This document shows, in pieces, positions 16,282 through 25,802 of a DNA stretch of 40,614 nt. The notes under the pieces are model-generated. The model made no database searches, was not told the DNA's origin, and saw nothing but the letters and a program-made list of their open reading frames with translations. Origin of the DNA: Gammaproteobacteria bacterium (GTDB lineage: Bacteria; Pseudomonadota; Gammaproteobacteria; GCA-001735895); contig JABHSO010000087.1 in NCBI GenBank assembly GCA_018669845.1, positions 1 to 40,614 of the forward strand. The letters are read 5' to 3'. The stretch's first letter is position 1. Every line of letters starts with the position of its first letter. Position numbers and translations under genes: made by a program.

Positions 16282-17031
16282 TTAGTAAATACTGAAAGGA
16301 AAGTAATTACCATTGATACGCTTGTATGCACCACTGGCAAGAATATCTTTTAAAGCCTTATTTAATTTTTTAGCTAATGCTTTGTCACCTTTTCGAATCG
16401 CTATACCGATTTTATCATTAATATCAATGGTATCACCCACGTGATCATAACCAGAATTTTCAGACTTGGTCAGCCAATCATATCCAGGATAAGCATCCAC
16501 AAGTACAGCATCTAAACGCCCTGCTTTTAAATCAAGGAAAGCGGCTTCCTGAGTATCATAAACTTTGACCTTTGCTGATTTTCTAAAGTTATCTTCAAGA
16601 TGTTGAGCACTGATAGTTGCACGCTGTGCACCCAGTTTTTTACCCTTCAAACCTGATTTTGACACAGTAAGCCCGCTGTTCATTTTAGCAATAAAACGCA
16701 GGTAGTTGGAATAGTAAGGATCGCTAAACGATACTTTTTTCTGACGCTCAGCGGTAATAGACATACTGGCGATTATGGCATCATATTTTTTTGCCAGTAA
16801 TCCAGGAATAATTCCATCCCAGTCCTGTGCAACAATTTCACAGTCTGCATTCATTTGTTCACACAAGGCTTTGGCAATATCAACATCGAAGCCAATCAAT
16901 TCACCCTTTGTATTCTTCATATTGAAGGGTGGATAAGCTCCTTCAGTAGCAATTCGAATTTTATCAGCCTGAGCTGCACCGAAAAAAAACAGACTGAACA
17001 AGACAGTCACCAAGGTTAATTTTAATTTCAT
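16282..17031 (-). CDS. Periplasmic amino-acid binding protein
   Basis: A 249-aa SBP_bac_3 type protein with a signal peptide (MKLKLTLVTVLFSLFFFGAAQA-DK). Ligand-pocket segments typical of lysine/arginine/ornithine and histidine binders are visible: EGAYPPFN, GELIGFDVDIAKALC, IIASMSITAERQKKVSFSDPYY and the second-lobe segment DAVLVDAYPGYDWL. The Asp in FDVDIA matches the residue that contacts the alpha-amino group. AGGAG precedes the ATG closely. It lies 88 bases downstream of the ATPase gene and upstream of both permeases. A basic amino acid is the most likely ligand, but the exact one cannot be read from sequence. Confidence 0.92.
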   Translation of the reverse strand: MKLKLTLVTVLFSLFFFGAAQADKIRIATEGAYPPFNMKNTKGELIGFDVDIAKALCEQMNADCEIVAQDWDGIIPGLLAKKYDAIIASMSITAERQKKVSFSDPYYSNYLRFIAKMNSGLTVSKSGLKGKKLGAQRATISAQHLEDNFRKSAKVKVYDTQEAAFLDLKAGRLDAVLVDAYPGYDWLTKSENSGYDHVGDTIDINDKIGIAIRKGDKALAKKLNKALKDILASGAYKRINGNYFPFSIY

Positions 17032-17119
17032 TTTTTTCTCCTGTTGATGTAAAACTGACTTCCTAACTGCAATTCGAATCGATAGAGTTTAAGAGTTCAG
17101 GTATAAAATAATCCAGTGA

Positions 17120-17890
17120 CTATAAACCACTGGATAAAAATTGTTTAAAACGATCTGATTCAGGGTGTTCAAAAACCTGATCTGGTGGCCCCTGTTCTTC
17201 GATTTTTCCCTCATGTAAAAAAATCACATGATCAGACACTTCACGCGCAAAACCCATTTCATGCGTCACCACAATCATGGTACGACCTTCATCGGCTAAT
17301 TGACGCATAACCTGCAATACTTCATTCACCAGCTCTGGATCAAGTGCAGAGGTTGGTTCATCGAACAGCATTGCCTCAGGCTCCATAGCCAGTGCTCGAG
17401 CTATAGCGACACGTTGTTGCTGCCCACCAGACAGTTCACCGGGGTAAGCATCTGCTTTTTCAGCAATACCAACTTTTTTCAATAACTCCATAGCATCTTC
17501 AATAGCCTTAGGCTTTGGTTTTTTTAACACATGAACAGGGGCTTCAATAATATTTTCAAGAATAGTCATATGCGACCATAGATTAAAACTCTGAAAAACC
17601 ATGGATAAGCGAGATCGAATGCGGGAAATTTGCTTTGGATCGACTGGCTCAAGCTCACCCATTCGACCTTTTTTTAACTCAAGAGCTTCACCATTAACAT
17701 GGATTTGACCGGAAGTTGGAACCTCTAACAAGTTAATACAACGCAATAAGGTACTTTTACCCGAGCCACTACTGCCCAGAATGGAGACAACATCTCCTGG
17801 ATGTGCTGTTAATGAAACACCTTTCAGCACCTCATTCTCCCCAAAGGTTTTATGTAGGTCGCTGATCGTTATAGCCGCTGTTGGATTCAT
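17120..17890 (-). CDS. Amino-acid ABC transporter ATP-binding protein (HisP-like)
   Basis: Cytoplasmic ATPase of 256 aa. It has Walker [11 protein letters not shown]-loop in [12 protein letters not shown], signature [15 protein letters not shown], Walker [13 protein letters not shown] and the switch His in VVTHEMGF. The segment [25 protein letters not shown] is close to HisP and ArtP. It is the first gene of the four-gene order ATPase, binding protein, permease, permease. No regulator gene is attached. The ribosome binding site is weak. Confidence 0.93.
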   Translation of the reverse strand: MNPTAAITISDLHKTFGENEVLKGVSLTAHPGDVVSILGSSGSGKSTLLRCINLLEVPTSGQIHVNGEALELKKGRMGELEPVDPKQISRIRSRLSMVFQSFNLWSHMTILENIIEAPVHVLKKPKPKAIEDAMELLKKVGIAEKADAYPGELSGGQQQRVAIARALAMEPEAMLFDEPTSALDPELVNEVLQVMRQLADEGRTMIVVTHEMGFAREVSDHVIFLHEGKIEEQGPPDQVFEHPESDRFKQFLSSGL

Positions 17891-18124
17891 TTATTTTAAT
17901 ACAGGCAAATAATAGCGCTAGTTTGAACCTGTTAGTTTAACTTCGCAACTTTTGTTAAAAACTGGGAGAATTATCTAGAATTCACTATATCAAATATCAG
18001 ACCCTCTATATAATTTTTTCTACAATTCAAATTTAATTGTGATACTGTAAAACGGCAGTCTATTTAATGAGATTGCATTTCTGTAACTTTTATAAGCTGT
18101 CAAGGTGATGGCAAGGAGATAAAA
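17891..18124 (+). promoter_or_regulatory. Upstream region of the leader-peptide gene
   Basis: This 234-base AT-rich gap separates the divergent ABC operon from the peptide gene. TTGTGA at 18037-18042 followed 18-20 bases later by TATTTAAT could be a weak sigma-70 promoter. AAGGAG (18114-18119) is a strong ribosome binding site for the peptide gene. Nothing else stands out. Confidence 0.3.
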
Positions 18125-18394
18125 ATGCGCGAATTAACTTTAAAAGAACTATCAATTGTGACTGGTGGTGAAAGCGACGAAGAAGAGGAAGGTAGCGATG
18201 AAAAAGGTTTAACCTGTGAAATAAGCACTCATAAAATTGGCTGTACAGGTTCACCAGAAGCGTTTATGGATTCATTCGAAAAAATCTTGGATAGCATTAG
18301 CGAGGGCCTAGAAGATTTATGGGAATCTTGGGCTCCAGCACCGAAACCACTGATCCCTATTAATATTGATTCTGATTATATAGGCAGTTATTGA
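18125..18394 (+). CDS. Double-glycine leader peptide, bacteriocin-like precursor
   Basis: An 89-aa peptide whose first 15 residues (MRELTLKELSIVTGG) match the double-glycine leaders of class II bacteriocins and microcins: short, amphipathic, with acidic and hydrophobic residues at spaced positions and Gly-Gly at the end. Cleavage after Gly15 would release a 74-residue product. It starts with a very acidic stretch (ESDEEEEGSDE), has two cysteines (Cys31 and Cys40) that could form a disulfide loop, an acidic amphipathic helix around residues 45-69 ending in two Trp, and a Pro-rich tail. A strong AAGGAG supports the start. A hairpin separates it from the CPBP-type gene. No peptidase-containing exporter lies within the window. 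Confidence 0.72.
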   Translation: MRELTLKELSIVTGGESDEEEEGSDEKGLTCEISTHKIGCTGSPEAFMDSFEKILDSISEGLEDLWESWAPAPKPLIPINIDSDYIGSY

Positions 18395-18408
18395 TAAAGT
18401 CGGAAACT

Positions 18409-18438
18409 ATACGAGAGAATTAGTTAATTCTCTCGTAT
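18409..18438 (+). terminator. Hairpin between peptide and CPBP genes
   Basis: A 14-bp inverted repeat (18409-18422 with 18425-18438, core ACGAGAGAATTA) lies 15 bases after the peptide stop. The 2-base centre means the top pairs open to form the loop. It is followed by AT-rich sequence with TTTT. It could end most transcripts after the peptide gene and allow limited read-through into the next gene. Confidence 0.65.
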
Positions 18439-18543
18439 TCAATACTTTTAATTCCCATCATCTAGACCAATACTAACTAATGACTCTCAGTTTGTTGAAT
18501 ATATTGGTGACTAAATAGGCTTTGAATTAACAAAAGGATTTGT

Positions 18544-19044
18544 ATGCATTTAATATTAAAAGCTTTCTATTATGCTCTTTCAGCTTTTATCTTAGGAAAA
18601 CTCTATAAAGCATTTCTTATTCTACTGCTTAATACCCTAGCTGAGGGACAGGTACCCCTAATCGAGTCAATCACCTATTTTCAAGTGGAATATACTTGGT
18701 CATTTATGATATCTCCATTATTAATGGCACCACTGTTTGAAACTAGTATTGTCTGTTATTTTCTATTTAGAATATATAAAAAATATAACCTTCAACGATG
18801 GGCTATTTTTCGACAATGGGGATTTATTATTCCTAGCGCTGTTATATTTTCCCTTCTGCACTTGATAATACCAGGGGCCGGTTATTACAGGCTTGGATAT
18901 ACATTTATAGGAGGACTACTTTTAGCCCATTTATTTTTAACTACAGTTAAAACGCATGATATAAACAAAGCTTTCTGGACTACTGTACTTTCTCATTCTT
19001 TTTTTAATTTATTTCCATTTATTTTGTCACCAATCTTTATGTGA
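18544..19044 (+). CDS. CPBP (Abi/CAAX-protease-like) membrane protein
   Basis: Membrane protein of 166 aa with about five hydrophobic segments. Three blocks fit the CPBP family: APLFETSIV (Glu66), FSLLH (Phe102-xxx-His106) and HSFFN (His151-xxx-Asn155). The first block has one Glu followed by Thr, instead of the EExxxR of classical CAAX-type proteases, and no Arg at the usual spacing, so activity is uncertain. AAAGGA lies 6 bases before the ATG. CPBP proteins beside bacteriocin genes often give self-immunity or act in peptide processing. The gene is AT-rich (about 31% G+C by hand count over 18541-18780), unlike its neighbours, which may mean recent acquisition. Confidence 0.62.
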   Translation: MHLILKAFYYALSAFILGKLYKAFLILLLNTLAEGQVPLIESITYFQVEYTWSFMISPLLMAPLFETSIVCYFLFRIYKKYNLQRWAIFRQWGFIIPSAVIFSLLHLIIPGAGYYRLGYTFIGGLLLAHLFLTTVKTHDINKAFWTTVLSHSFFNLFPFILSPIFM

Positions 19045-19074
19045 GTACTATGAAATAATCGCAAAAATTCATTT

Positions 19075-19911
19075 TCAATTTAATAAACTAGAGGCAGCTA
19101 AAACCCTACATAATAATATATCGATTAAACCAGCATTCTCGGCCACGAGCGGAGTGATATAAATGTTAAAGTCTGGATGCTGTTGTTTAATCCCATGACA
19201 TATATTCTCGATATCTCCTCCATCTCCTGCATGACTTCCCGGTAAAAAAAACATTAAGACAACAATTGCACTTAATTCTCCATGCGTTGCTTTTTGTTCC
19301 AGCCATTGATCAAGAAGTGGGCCGTTAAAATCATACTGCTCACCCTCTCGCCTTTCCATAACCGCCTGCTCAATCACAACATCATTAAATTTTGATTGTA
19401 ATGCAGCCGCTACATGTTGGCGAACCGCTGATACCTTTTGTGAAGGAGAACCGTGGTCAACCAGAACAATATTATGTTTAACAGAAGTATCATTTCTTAT
19501 CTGCTGCAGAACATGATCAAAGAGAATATTTACCAGCCTGTTATCACCTTCTGGTAAAGGGTAAATCACATCAGTAACAGTCAGATCAATTTTCCCAAAC
19601 TGTCGCTCCAGCAACTCAAGCTGCTCTGGAACAAAAGAGGTTAACGCACCACTTTCTGTAAAAAATAATGGAATCAGGATAAATTGATTAAACCCTGCTT
19701 TGAGTCGCTCTGACAAAAAAGGAACTAAAGTAGATGCAGGCTTTCCATTTAGAAAATCACTATTGATACGATTTGCATGCCGAAGTGAAACAGGGAATAC
19801 TTTCTGCTCACAATTATTACCTAAACTTTCTGCCAGTCGGCGTAACTGCAAAGTGGCTTCAGGTTTAACTGAACCATTATCCACCAGCATGATAGTTACA
19901 TCGGAACGCAT
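19075..19911 (-). CDS. CbiX/SirB-type chelatase-like protein, two domains
   Basis: Cytoplasmic protein of 278 aa with two CbiX-like halves. The second half keeps both metal-site histidines, His153 in LVDHGSPS and His227 in FFLPGSHAGDGGDI. The first half has Asn12 in LVDNGSVKPEA and no histidine in IPLFFTESGALTSF, so it is probably a structural, inactive copy. Family members insert cobalt, nickel or iron into sirohydrochlorin. Its ATG follows directly on the TAA of the RND pump gene (TAAATG), so it is the third gene of that operon. Siroheme is needed by the nitrite reductase encoded 16 kb away, but a link is only inference. Confidence 0.8.
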   Translation of the reverse strand: MRSDVTIMLVDNGSVKPEATLQLRRLAESLGNNCEQKVFPVSLRHANRINSDFLNGKPASTLVPFLSERLKAGFNQFILIPLFFTESGALTSFVPEQLELLERQFGKIDLTVTDVIYPLPEGDNRLVNILFDHVLQQIRNDTSVKHNIVLVDHGSPSQKVSAVRQHVAAALQSKFNDVVIEQAVMERREGEQYDFNGPLLDQWLEQKATHGELSAIVVLMFFLPGSHAGDGGDIENICHGIKQQHPDFNIYITPLVAENAGLIDILLCRVLAASSLLN

Positions 19912-22900
19912 TTAAGCCTTTAAATCTGTCCAGTCATCGAGTATTTTAAAGAAAGCAGGCACTAGCAATATTGAAAAAAGTGTCGCGCTGGCAAGACCAA
20001 AAACAAGGCTGGCAACAATCGGAATTAATAATTGTGCCTGAGTGCTAGTTTCCATCAACAGTGGTAATAAACCTGCGATAGTTGTCAGAGACGTCAACAC
20101 TATGGCACGAAAACGATCATGTGCAGCTAGCTGTACTGCTTCCCCAATTACGGCACCTTCCTTTAAACGTTCTTTAATAAATGTAACCAGCAAAATATTA
20201 TCATTAACGACGATACCCGCAAGGGTCGCCATACCCACCAGGCTTGGAATTGATAATTCAAGTCCCAGAGCGATATGCCCCCAGAACACACCAATAGAAC
20301 CCATCGGTATTGCCAACATGACGGCAAGAGGCTGAATATAGCTTCTAAACTGAAATGATAAAATTACAAAGACACCAAATACACCAATAGTCAAATTCAT
20401 CAACAATGAATTTGATGTATCTGCAGTTTCCTTACCCTGCCCCTGGAAAGCTGGTTTTACACCCGGAAATTTTTCTTTTAGTTTTGGCATATACTCTTTC
20501 TTAACCCGCTGCATCAATTCCGAAGCATTCACCTGCCGGGTATTGAGTTTGCCCTGAATGGTAGCAGTACGCTGTCCATTCACACGATGTACTCTTGAAA
20601 GGCCACGAGTCATGGTTAAATCTGCAACCGATGATAATGGCACCAGATGACCGGACTTATTCCTGATCTGTAAAAACTGTAAATCAGTCAAACCTTTTCT
20701 ATCTTCATCGGCTAACCTGACGGTCACAGCCTGAGTTTCTTTTGACACCTGTACTTCCAGTCCGGTCGTACCCTGTAAAGCAGCCCTGACTTCAGCTGAT
20801 ACCTGGGTTGAGTTAATCCCTAGCACACCAGCCTGTTTTTTAAGATGGATACTGATTTCAGGTTTACCCGGCCTAATATCATCATAAACTTCGATAACAC
20901 CTTTAAAGTCACTCAGGTAATTTTGTAAATCCAGAGATGCTTTCTTTAGCATATCCAGATTTGAACCCTGTAAACGAATATCTATGGCTTTACCGGCTAC
21001 ACCACGTTCTTTATCGGTAAACGACAGGTTAATCACATCACCGACATCGCCGGTTAATTCGCGCCAGTCCAGTAACATTTGTTCGATACTGCCATTTCTG
21101 TTTTCCGCCCGAATCAAATCGGCACTGATGGTGGCAATATGAGTACCGCTTTCTTTTGAGTCGACATTATTGTTATATAAAGCAGTTACATTTCTAACCA
21201 GATCAATACCACCTTTTTGTCTGGGAGCGTAATCAGTGTTTAAGGCTTTTAAACCCGCTTCTACCTTTGCAACAACTTCTTCAGTACGATTCAGAGAGGT
21301 TCCCTGAGGTAATAGAATACGAGCCTGAATTACATCAGATTCCAGTTGAGGGAAAGCCCTGAATTTCAACATTCCAGCTGGAATAGTGGCAAAAGATGCT
21401 AGCAGGATAAACAACATTACACCCAGTGATATATATGGACGTTTTACCGACAGGCTCACCAGTGGAGCAAACCAGTTATCCCTCACATTGATAAATTTCT
21501 GCTCAAACCACAAATGAAAACGTGAGCGTTCTGTTCTATGCATATGGGCGATAGAATGATTCAAGTGGGCGGGCAAAATTAAAAAAGCTTCAATAAGACT
21601 GACCGCCAATGTAATCACCAGAACAGCAGGCATATATTTTAACACTGCCCCCATTTTTCCTGTCATGTAAAACAACGGGCCAACTATCATGATAGTGGTC
21701 AGGAAAGAAGACAGTACTCCAGGTAAAACCTGCTGCACACCTTCGATTGCAGCCTGGGAAGCATTTTTACCTTTTTTAATTTGAGTGGCGATATTTTCTG
21801 AAATAATAATCGCATCATCCATTAACAAACCAATAGCAACTAGTAACGCTACCATGGTAATCATGTTGATAGAGTAACCAAACAAATTCATCGCAAATAT
21901 GGCACCCAGAAATGAAACCGGAAGCCCCATGGTGACCCAGAACGAATAGCGAAAACTGAAAAAAGCCCACATGGTTAGAAAAACAAGTATCAAACCAACC
22001 ACGCCATTTTCAACCAGAATTCTTAAACGGTCTTTTATATTCCTGGTGACATCCTGACTTATCTCAAGACGAATACCCTTTGGTGCCATTTTACGTTCAC
22101 GCTCAAGGTTTTGCAGTACCGCATCCATCACCCGTAATGAATCCTGCTGGGTAGTTTTAATCATATCCAGTAAAGCAGCACGCTGGCCATTGAATAGGAT
22201 TTTTTCTTCCTGCTTTTCATAGTTATAAGAAATGCTGGCGATATCACCCAGGCTCACTGTGCCCCCTTCACTTCCAGAAAAGACAATCAATTTAGAAAAC
22301 TCAGTAAGTGTTTTACGTTGTTCGTTATACCGAACAAGTATTGAACCATCTCTGTTTTCCAGTGAACCGGCTGGAGAATCTATACTCTGAGATCGAATAG
22401 CCTGATTGACATCATTTACGGTTAACGCATATTTCTGCAATTGAGATTCTTTAATTTGAATTAAAATTTCTCGATCAGAGAATCCCTTTAACCTGACCTG
22501 CGCAATTCGACGGTCTCGGGCAATACGGTTTTTAACTCTTTCCGCATATTGGTTAAGTGATTCGGTACTCATCTCTATGCCCGGTTCTGCGGTAATAGCG
22601 ATGCTTGCAATATTGGCTGTACGTTCCAGTAAAATAGTACTCGGCGTTTCAACTTTATCAGGAAAGGTAGTAATAGATTCTACTGCAGATTTAACATCAT
22701 CATAAAAAGTGCCAAGGTCAGCAGATTCCAGCATTTTAGCCGTAATTATCGCCAGATTTTCACGCGCATCACAACGCACTTCTACAATATCAGTGACGGT
22801 GTCTAATGCTTCTTCGGTTACATGACAAATACCCTGCTCAACATCAAGTGCTGTGGCTCCAGGATAACTCAGGCGAACTTCAACTTCTGTTGCAGGAATA

Positions 22901-23010
22901 ACAGGAAAGGTATCTCTTTGCAGCTTGGGCAATGCCGTCAGGCCCAGCACCATGATGATCAGCATCAACAGATTGGCAGCTGTTGGATGCGTGACAAAGT
23001 AACGAATCAT
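19912..23010 (-). CDS. RND efflux transporter permease
   Basis: Inner-membrane proton-driven pump of 1032 aa, full length for the HAE1-like family. The TM4 motif GLLMDDAIIISENIA holds the paired proton-relay aspartates Asp398 and Asp399, and the second-half counterpart GIVVNDNILLVTFIKERL is present. Two large periplasmic loops lie after TM1 and TM7. The substrate cannot be predicted. Its ATG overlaps the end of the membrane-fusion gene by 4 bases (ATGA) and its stop abuts the chelatase-like gene. No outer-membrane channel gene is nearby, so a TolC-type partner is probably supplied from elsewhere. Confidence 0.93.
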   Translation of the reverse strand: MIRYFVTHPTAANLLMLIIMVLGLTALPKLQRDTFPVIPATEVEVRLSYPGATALDVEQGICHVTEEALDTVTDIVEVRCDARENLAIITAKMLESADLGTFYDDVKSAVESITTFPDKVETPSTILLERTANIASIAITAEPGIEMSTESLNQYAERVKNRIARDRRIAQVRLKGFSDREILIQIKESQLQKYALTVNDVNQAIRSQSIDSPAGSLENRDGSILVRYNEQRKTLTEFSKLIVFSGSEGGTVSLGDIASISYNYEKQEEKILFNGQRAALLDMIKTTQQDSLRVMDAVLQNLERERKMAPKGIRLEISQDVTRNIKDRLRILVENGVVGLILVFLTMWAFFSFRYSFWVTMGLPVSFLGAIFAMNLFGYSINMITMVALLVAIGLLMDDAIIISENIATQIKKGKNASQAAIEGVQQVLPGVLSSFLTTIMIVGPLFYMTGKMGAVLKYMPAVLVITLAVSLIEAFLILPAHLNHSIAHMHRTERSRFHLWFEQKFINVRDNWFAPLVSLSVKRPYISLGVMLFILLASFATIPAGMLKFRAFPQLESDVIQARILLPQGTSLNRTEEVVAKVEAGLKALNTDYAPRQKGGIDLVRNVTALYNNNVDSKESGTHIATISADLIRAENRNGSIEQMLLDWRELTGDVGDVINLSFTDKERGVAGKAIDIRLQGSNLDMLKKASLDLQNYLSDFKGVIEVYDDIRPGKPEISIHLKKQAGVLGINSTQVSAEVRAALQGTTGLEVQVSKETQAVTVRLADEDRKGLTDLQFLQIRNKSGHLVPLSSVADLTMTRGLSRVHRVNGQRTATIQGKLNTRQVNASELMQRVKKEYMPKLKEKFPGVKPAFQGQGKETADTSNSLLMNLTIGVFGVFVILSFQFRSYIQPLAVMLAIPMGSIGVFWGHIALGLELSIPSLVGMATLAGIVVNDNILLVTFIKERLKEGAVIGEAVQLAAHDRFRAIVLTSLTTIAGLLPLLMETSTQAQLLIPIVASLVFGLASATLFSILLVPAFFKILDDWTDLKA

Positions 23011-24389
23011 TGGTCTTTACCTGCAGCTTTTGCAGCTTTATCCTTTTTCCTCTGTTGCATTTTTTCTTTATAGGCTTCAGGTACTTCCCCCATTGCATCG
23101 TTGAATAGCTGTAACATTGTTTTACTATCATTCATCGGCGTTAATAACATGCCTTCAATAGCGGGCACTAAATCCGATGTCACAATTTTTTCTTTCGGTT
23201 TCAATCCTTTTTTTATGACTACATAACCATCCTGATGGAAGTTAACTTTAACCTGTCGAAACTCAAGGCGTTTTTCATCATTCATCACATACACTTTCCC
23301 TTCGTGTAAAGCTGATGATGGAATAACGGTAAATTTATTACTGTTTTGCCCCAGCAATTCCACCTGTACAAACATATCACTAATTAATGGAGGTCTGCGA
23401 GTAGATGCAGCCTGTTCATAGGGGTTTTCAACGGTAGCCACTATGCCGAGGCTTTGTGTTTGAGGATTGATGGTTGCCGAAACTCGACTGATGGTGGCAT
23501 CCCAGCTAATTTTATGGCTACCATGTTGCACACTGACCAATGCAGGCAAACCTTTCACGCCTGGAACCCAGTTACCAGAAGCTGAATCACTTCCTGTTGC
23601 TCCGATAGAAGAGCTGACCAGCGGTCTCAACTTTCCTATAGGAAACTGCGACTCGATATCTGCAGAATTTATACCATCAGCACTGAACAGTAATTGCCCA
23701 CGATTAGCATATTGAGATTCGCTTATTTTAACCTCGGTAATACGAGCATCCATGGGGGCTATCAATTTAGTTCTAGCCAAATCCTGTTGAGCCTGCTTTA
23801 GTTGAACAAGCAATACTTCTCTTTCAGCCCGGTTAATTAACAGGTTGTTATCCAGAGTTTGTAAATTCCCTTTTGCGGTTAATAGATTGCGATGGGTGGT
23901 ATCCAGCGTGGACTGTGAAACGTTACCTTTCTTTGCCAGTTTCTGTTGGCGGTCAAATTCTTTTTGTAATAAAACCAGTTCCTGTTGACGGGTTTTAATC
24001 GATAACTGCGTTGTTTCATCTTTGATTTTTGAAGTTTCAATTTGCGCCTCAACCTGAGAAAGCGCCAGTTGATAACTACTAGGGTCTATCGCCAGTAACT
24101 CTTCACCTTCGGTAATAAATTCACCATCTTTAAGTTTTTCTGAAGTGAATATCACCCTGCCAGCTACTTCAGCTACAGCATCCCAGTTATCCGTGGCTTG
24201 AACATGTCCATATCCGACCGCATTAATTTTTAATTTAAGTTTGGGAACAGAGATGACCTTTGCTTTGGTTGCAAATTCAGCTGTTTCAACTTTTTGAGGA
24301 GGTGTTTTAAATTTTGACCCTAGCATAATGACAGCAACACCGATCAACACAAAAAACACTATCCAGATTACTTTTAATTTGTTCTTCAC
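23007..24389 (-). CDS. RND periplasmic adaptor (membrane-fusion protein)
   Basis: Protein of 460 aa with an uncleaved N-terminal anchor (VIWIVFFVLIGVAVIML). Order of domains: barrel-sandwich lipoyl part (AVAEVAGRVIFTSEKLKDGEFITEGEELLAID), a long alpha hairpin with heptad Leu/Gln (about residues 105-215), lipoyl return (LIAPMDARITEVKISESQYANRGQ), beta barrel and membrane-proximal domain. The last 30 residues are rich in Lys (MQQRKKDKAAKAAGK). The start is GTG with AGGGG 7 bases upstream. It bridges the pump and an outer-membrane channel. It is the first gene of the operon. Confidence 0.92.
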   Translation of the reverse strand: MKNKLKVIWIVFFVLIGVAVIMLGSKFKTPPQKVETAEFATKAKVISVPKLKLKINAVGYGHVQATDNWDAVAEVAGRVIFTSEKLKDGEFITEGEELLAIDPSSYQLALSQVEAQIETSKIKDETTQLSIKTRQQELVLLQKEFDRQQKLAKKGNVSQSTLDTTHRNLLTAKGNLQTLDNNLLINRAEREVLLVQLKQAQQDLARTKLIAPMDARITEVKISESQYANRGQLLFSADGINSADIESQFPIGKLRPLVSSSIGATGSDSASGNWVPGVKGLPALVSVQHGSHKISWDATISRVSATINPQTQSLGIVATVENPYEQAASTRRPPLISDMFVQVELLGQNSNKFTVIPSSALHEGKVYVMNDEKRLEFRQVKVNFHQDGYVVIKKGLKPKEKIVTSDLVPAIEGMLLTPMNDSKTMLQLFNDAMGEVPEAYKEKMQQRKKDKAAKAAGKDQ

Positions 24390-24563
24390 AACATACCCCT
24401 GGGAAATATCGTTTTATCAGAGAAAATAATGCTTACACCTTAACTCAACAAGCTAAATATATATAACAATATTTACCCTGAAACAGGTTCTGTATCAACG
24501 GGATATTTACTCAACTTAAGCTCTGTTTTAAGCTTAAGCTCTAAAAATTACTCAGCCTACCTT

Positions 24564-25625
24564 ATGAACCGTTATTTGTTATTTCTTTTGCTACTGTTAA
24601 CCCATACAACTTATGCAGCAAATCATTGTGTCATTCTGCAATACCATCATTTTAGTGATAAAACACCTACCATCACCAGTGTGACGCCAAAACAATTTGA
24701 CGACCACCTGGATTATTTACAGAAACATGATTTTACAGTCATGGCCCTACGTGATGTAGCTTTATCATTGAAACACCAGCTTGAGCTACCTGAAAAATGT
24801 GTCAGTCTGACGGTAGATGATGCTTATATTTCAGTTTATGAAGAGGCTTATCCCAGGCTAAAAAAACTTGGTTGGCCTTTAACTGTTTTCGTTAATACTG
24901 AAGCTGTTGATAAAGGTATTAACGTAGCCATGAACTGGAAACAAATGAGAGAGATGTCCCAAAATGGTGTTAGTTTTGAAAACCATGGATTTGGGCATAT
25001 TCATATGATTCGTATGAAACCAAAGGAAACAGATAGACAATGGTTAACAAGAGTGGGACTGGATATTCAAACTGCTCAACGTAGAATCAGTCAGGAAATT
25101 GGTATAGAACCGACTCTATTTGCCTATCCCTATGGCGAATACAATCCATCACTTGTCAGTTTAATCGAAAGAATGGGTTTGGCCGGATTTGGTCAACAAT
25201 CAGGGCCTGCCTGGCCGGATGCTAATTTTGGAGCTCTGCCTCGTTTCCCGATGGCCGCCAATTATGCCAACATGAAGAGCTTTATCACTAAGGTCAACAC
25301 TTTGCCACTACCCGTCACTAAAGCTGAACCGATAGATTCACTGGTTAAACCGGGGCATTGGCGACCTACTTTGGAGCTACAACTGGCTCCAGGCAGCTAC
25401 TCAAAAAATAACTTGAGATGTTATGTTGGCGGTAGTGACAAAGTTGATATCATCTGGTCAGAAACTAAAAATGACAGCGTTTCAATCACTCCACAATTTG
25501 ACCTGAAGCCAGGTCGACATCGCACGAACTGCACCATGCCCTCAAACCGTAAAGGCCGTTTTCACTGGTATAGCCATAACTGGTTTATTCGTAAGGAAAA
25601 TGGTGACTGGTACGCTGAATATTAA
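24564..25625 (+). CDS. Secreted polysaccharide deacetylase
   Basis: A 353-aa protein with signal peptide MNRYLLFLLLLLTHTTYA. The NodB domain shows TVDDAY (Asp85 catalytic base, Asp86 metal ligand), the metal motif as NHGFGHIH (His141, His145/147) and the Tyr-Pro-Tyr-Gly segment at 188-191. YHHF near residue 27 is as in PgaB-type enzymes. The last 90 residues form a separate beta-rich domain with two Cys (LRCYVGG and RTNCTMP) that I do not recognise. It likely removes N-acetyl groups from an extracellular or cell-wall glycan. A palindromic repeat follows, then the Bax-like hydrolase. Confidence 0.88.
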   Translation: MNRYLLFLLLLLTHTTYAANHCVILQYHHFSDKTPTITSVTPKQFDDHLDYLQKHDFTVMALRDVALSLKHQLELPEKCVSLTVDDAYISVYEEAYPRLKKLGWPLTVFVNTEAVDKGINVAMNWKQMREMSQNGVSFENHGFGHIHMIRMKPKETDRQWLTRVGLDIQTAQRRISQEIGIEPTLFAYPYGEYNPSLVSLIERMGLAGFGQQSGPAWPDANFGALPRFPMAANYANMKSFITKVNTLPLPVTKAEPIDSLVKPGHWRPTLELQLAPGSYSKNNLRCYVGGSDKVDIIWSETKNDSVSITPQFDLKPGRHRTNCTMPSNRKGRFHWYSHNWFIRKENGDWYAEY

Positions 25626-25646
25626 CGACTGAAAGTCAAACTTTCG

Positions 25647-25713
25647 GTAGGGTGCACCGTGCGCACCATTGGTTTTAGCACTGAAATTTAATGGTGCGCG
25701 CGGCACACCCTAC
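25647..25713. repeat. Dispersed palindromic repeat, copy 3
   Basis: Arms at 25647-25667 and 25693-25713 with a 25-base centre. It lies between the deacetylase and the Bax-like gene, where it could act as a hairpin terminator. Confidence 0.85.
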
Positions 25714-25802
25714 CAACGACTTCAATCATTTTCGGTTCACATTCTTGACTATATTAGCGTTTTCTAATATAGTTAGCGTTTTTATCAAACTAAAACTTAA
25801 CC

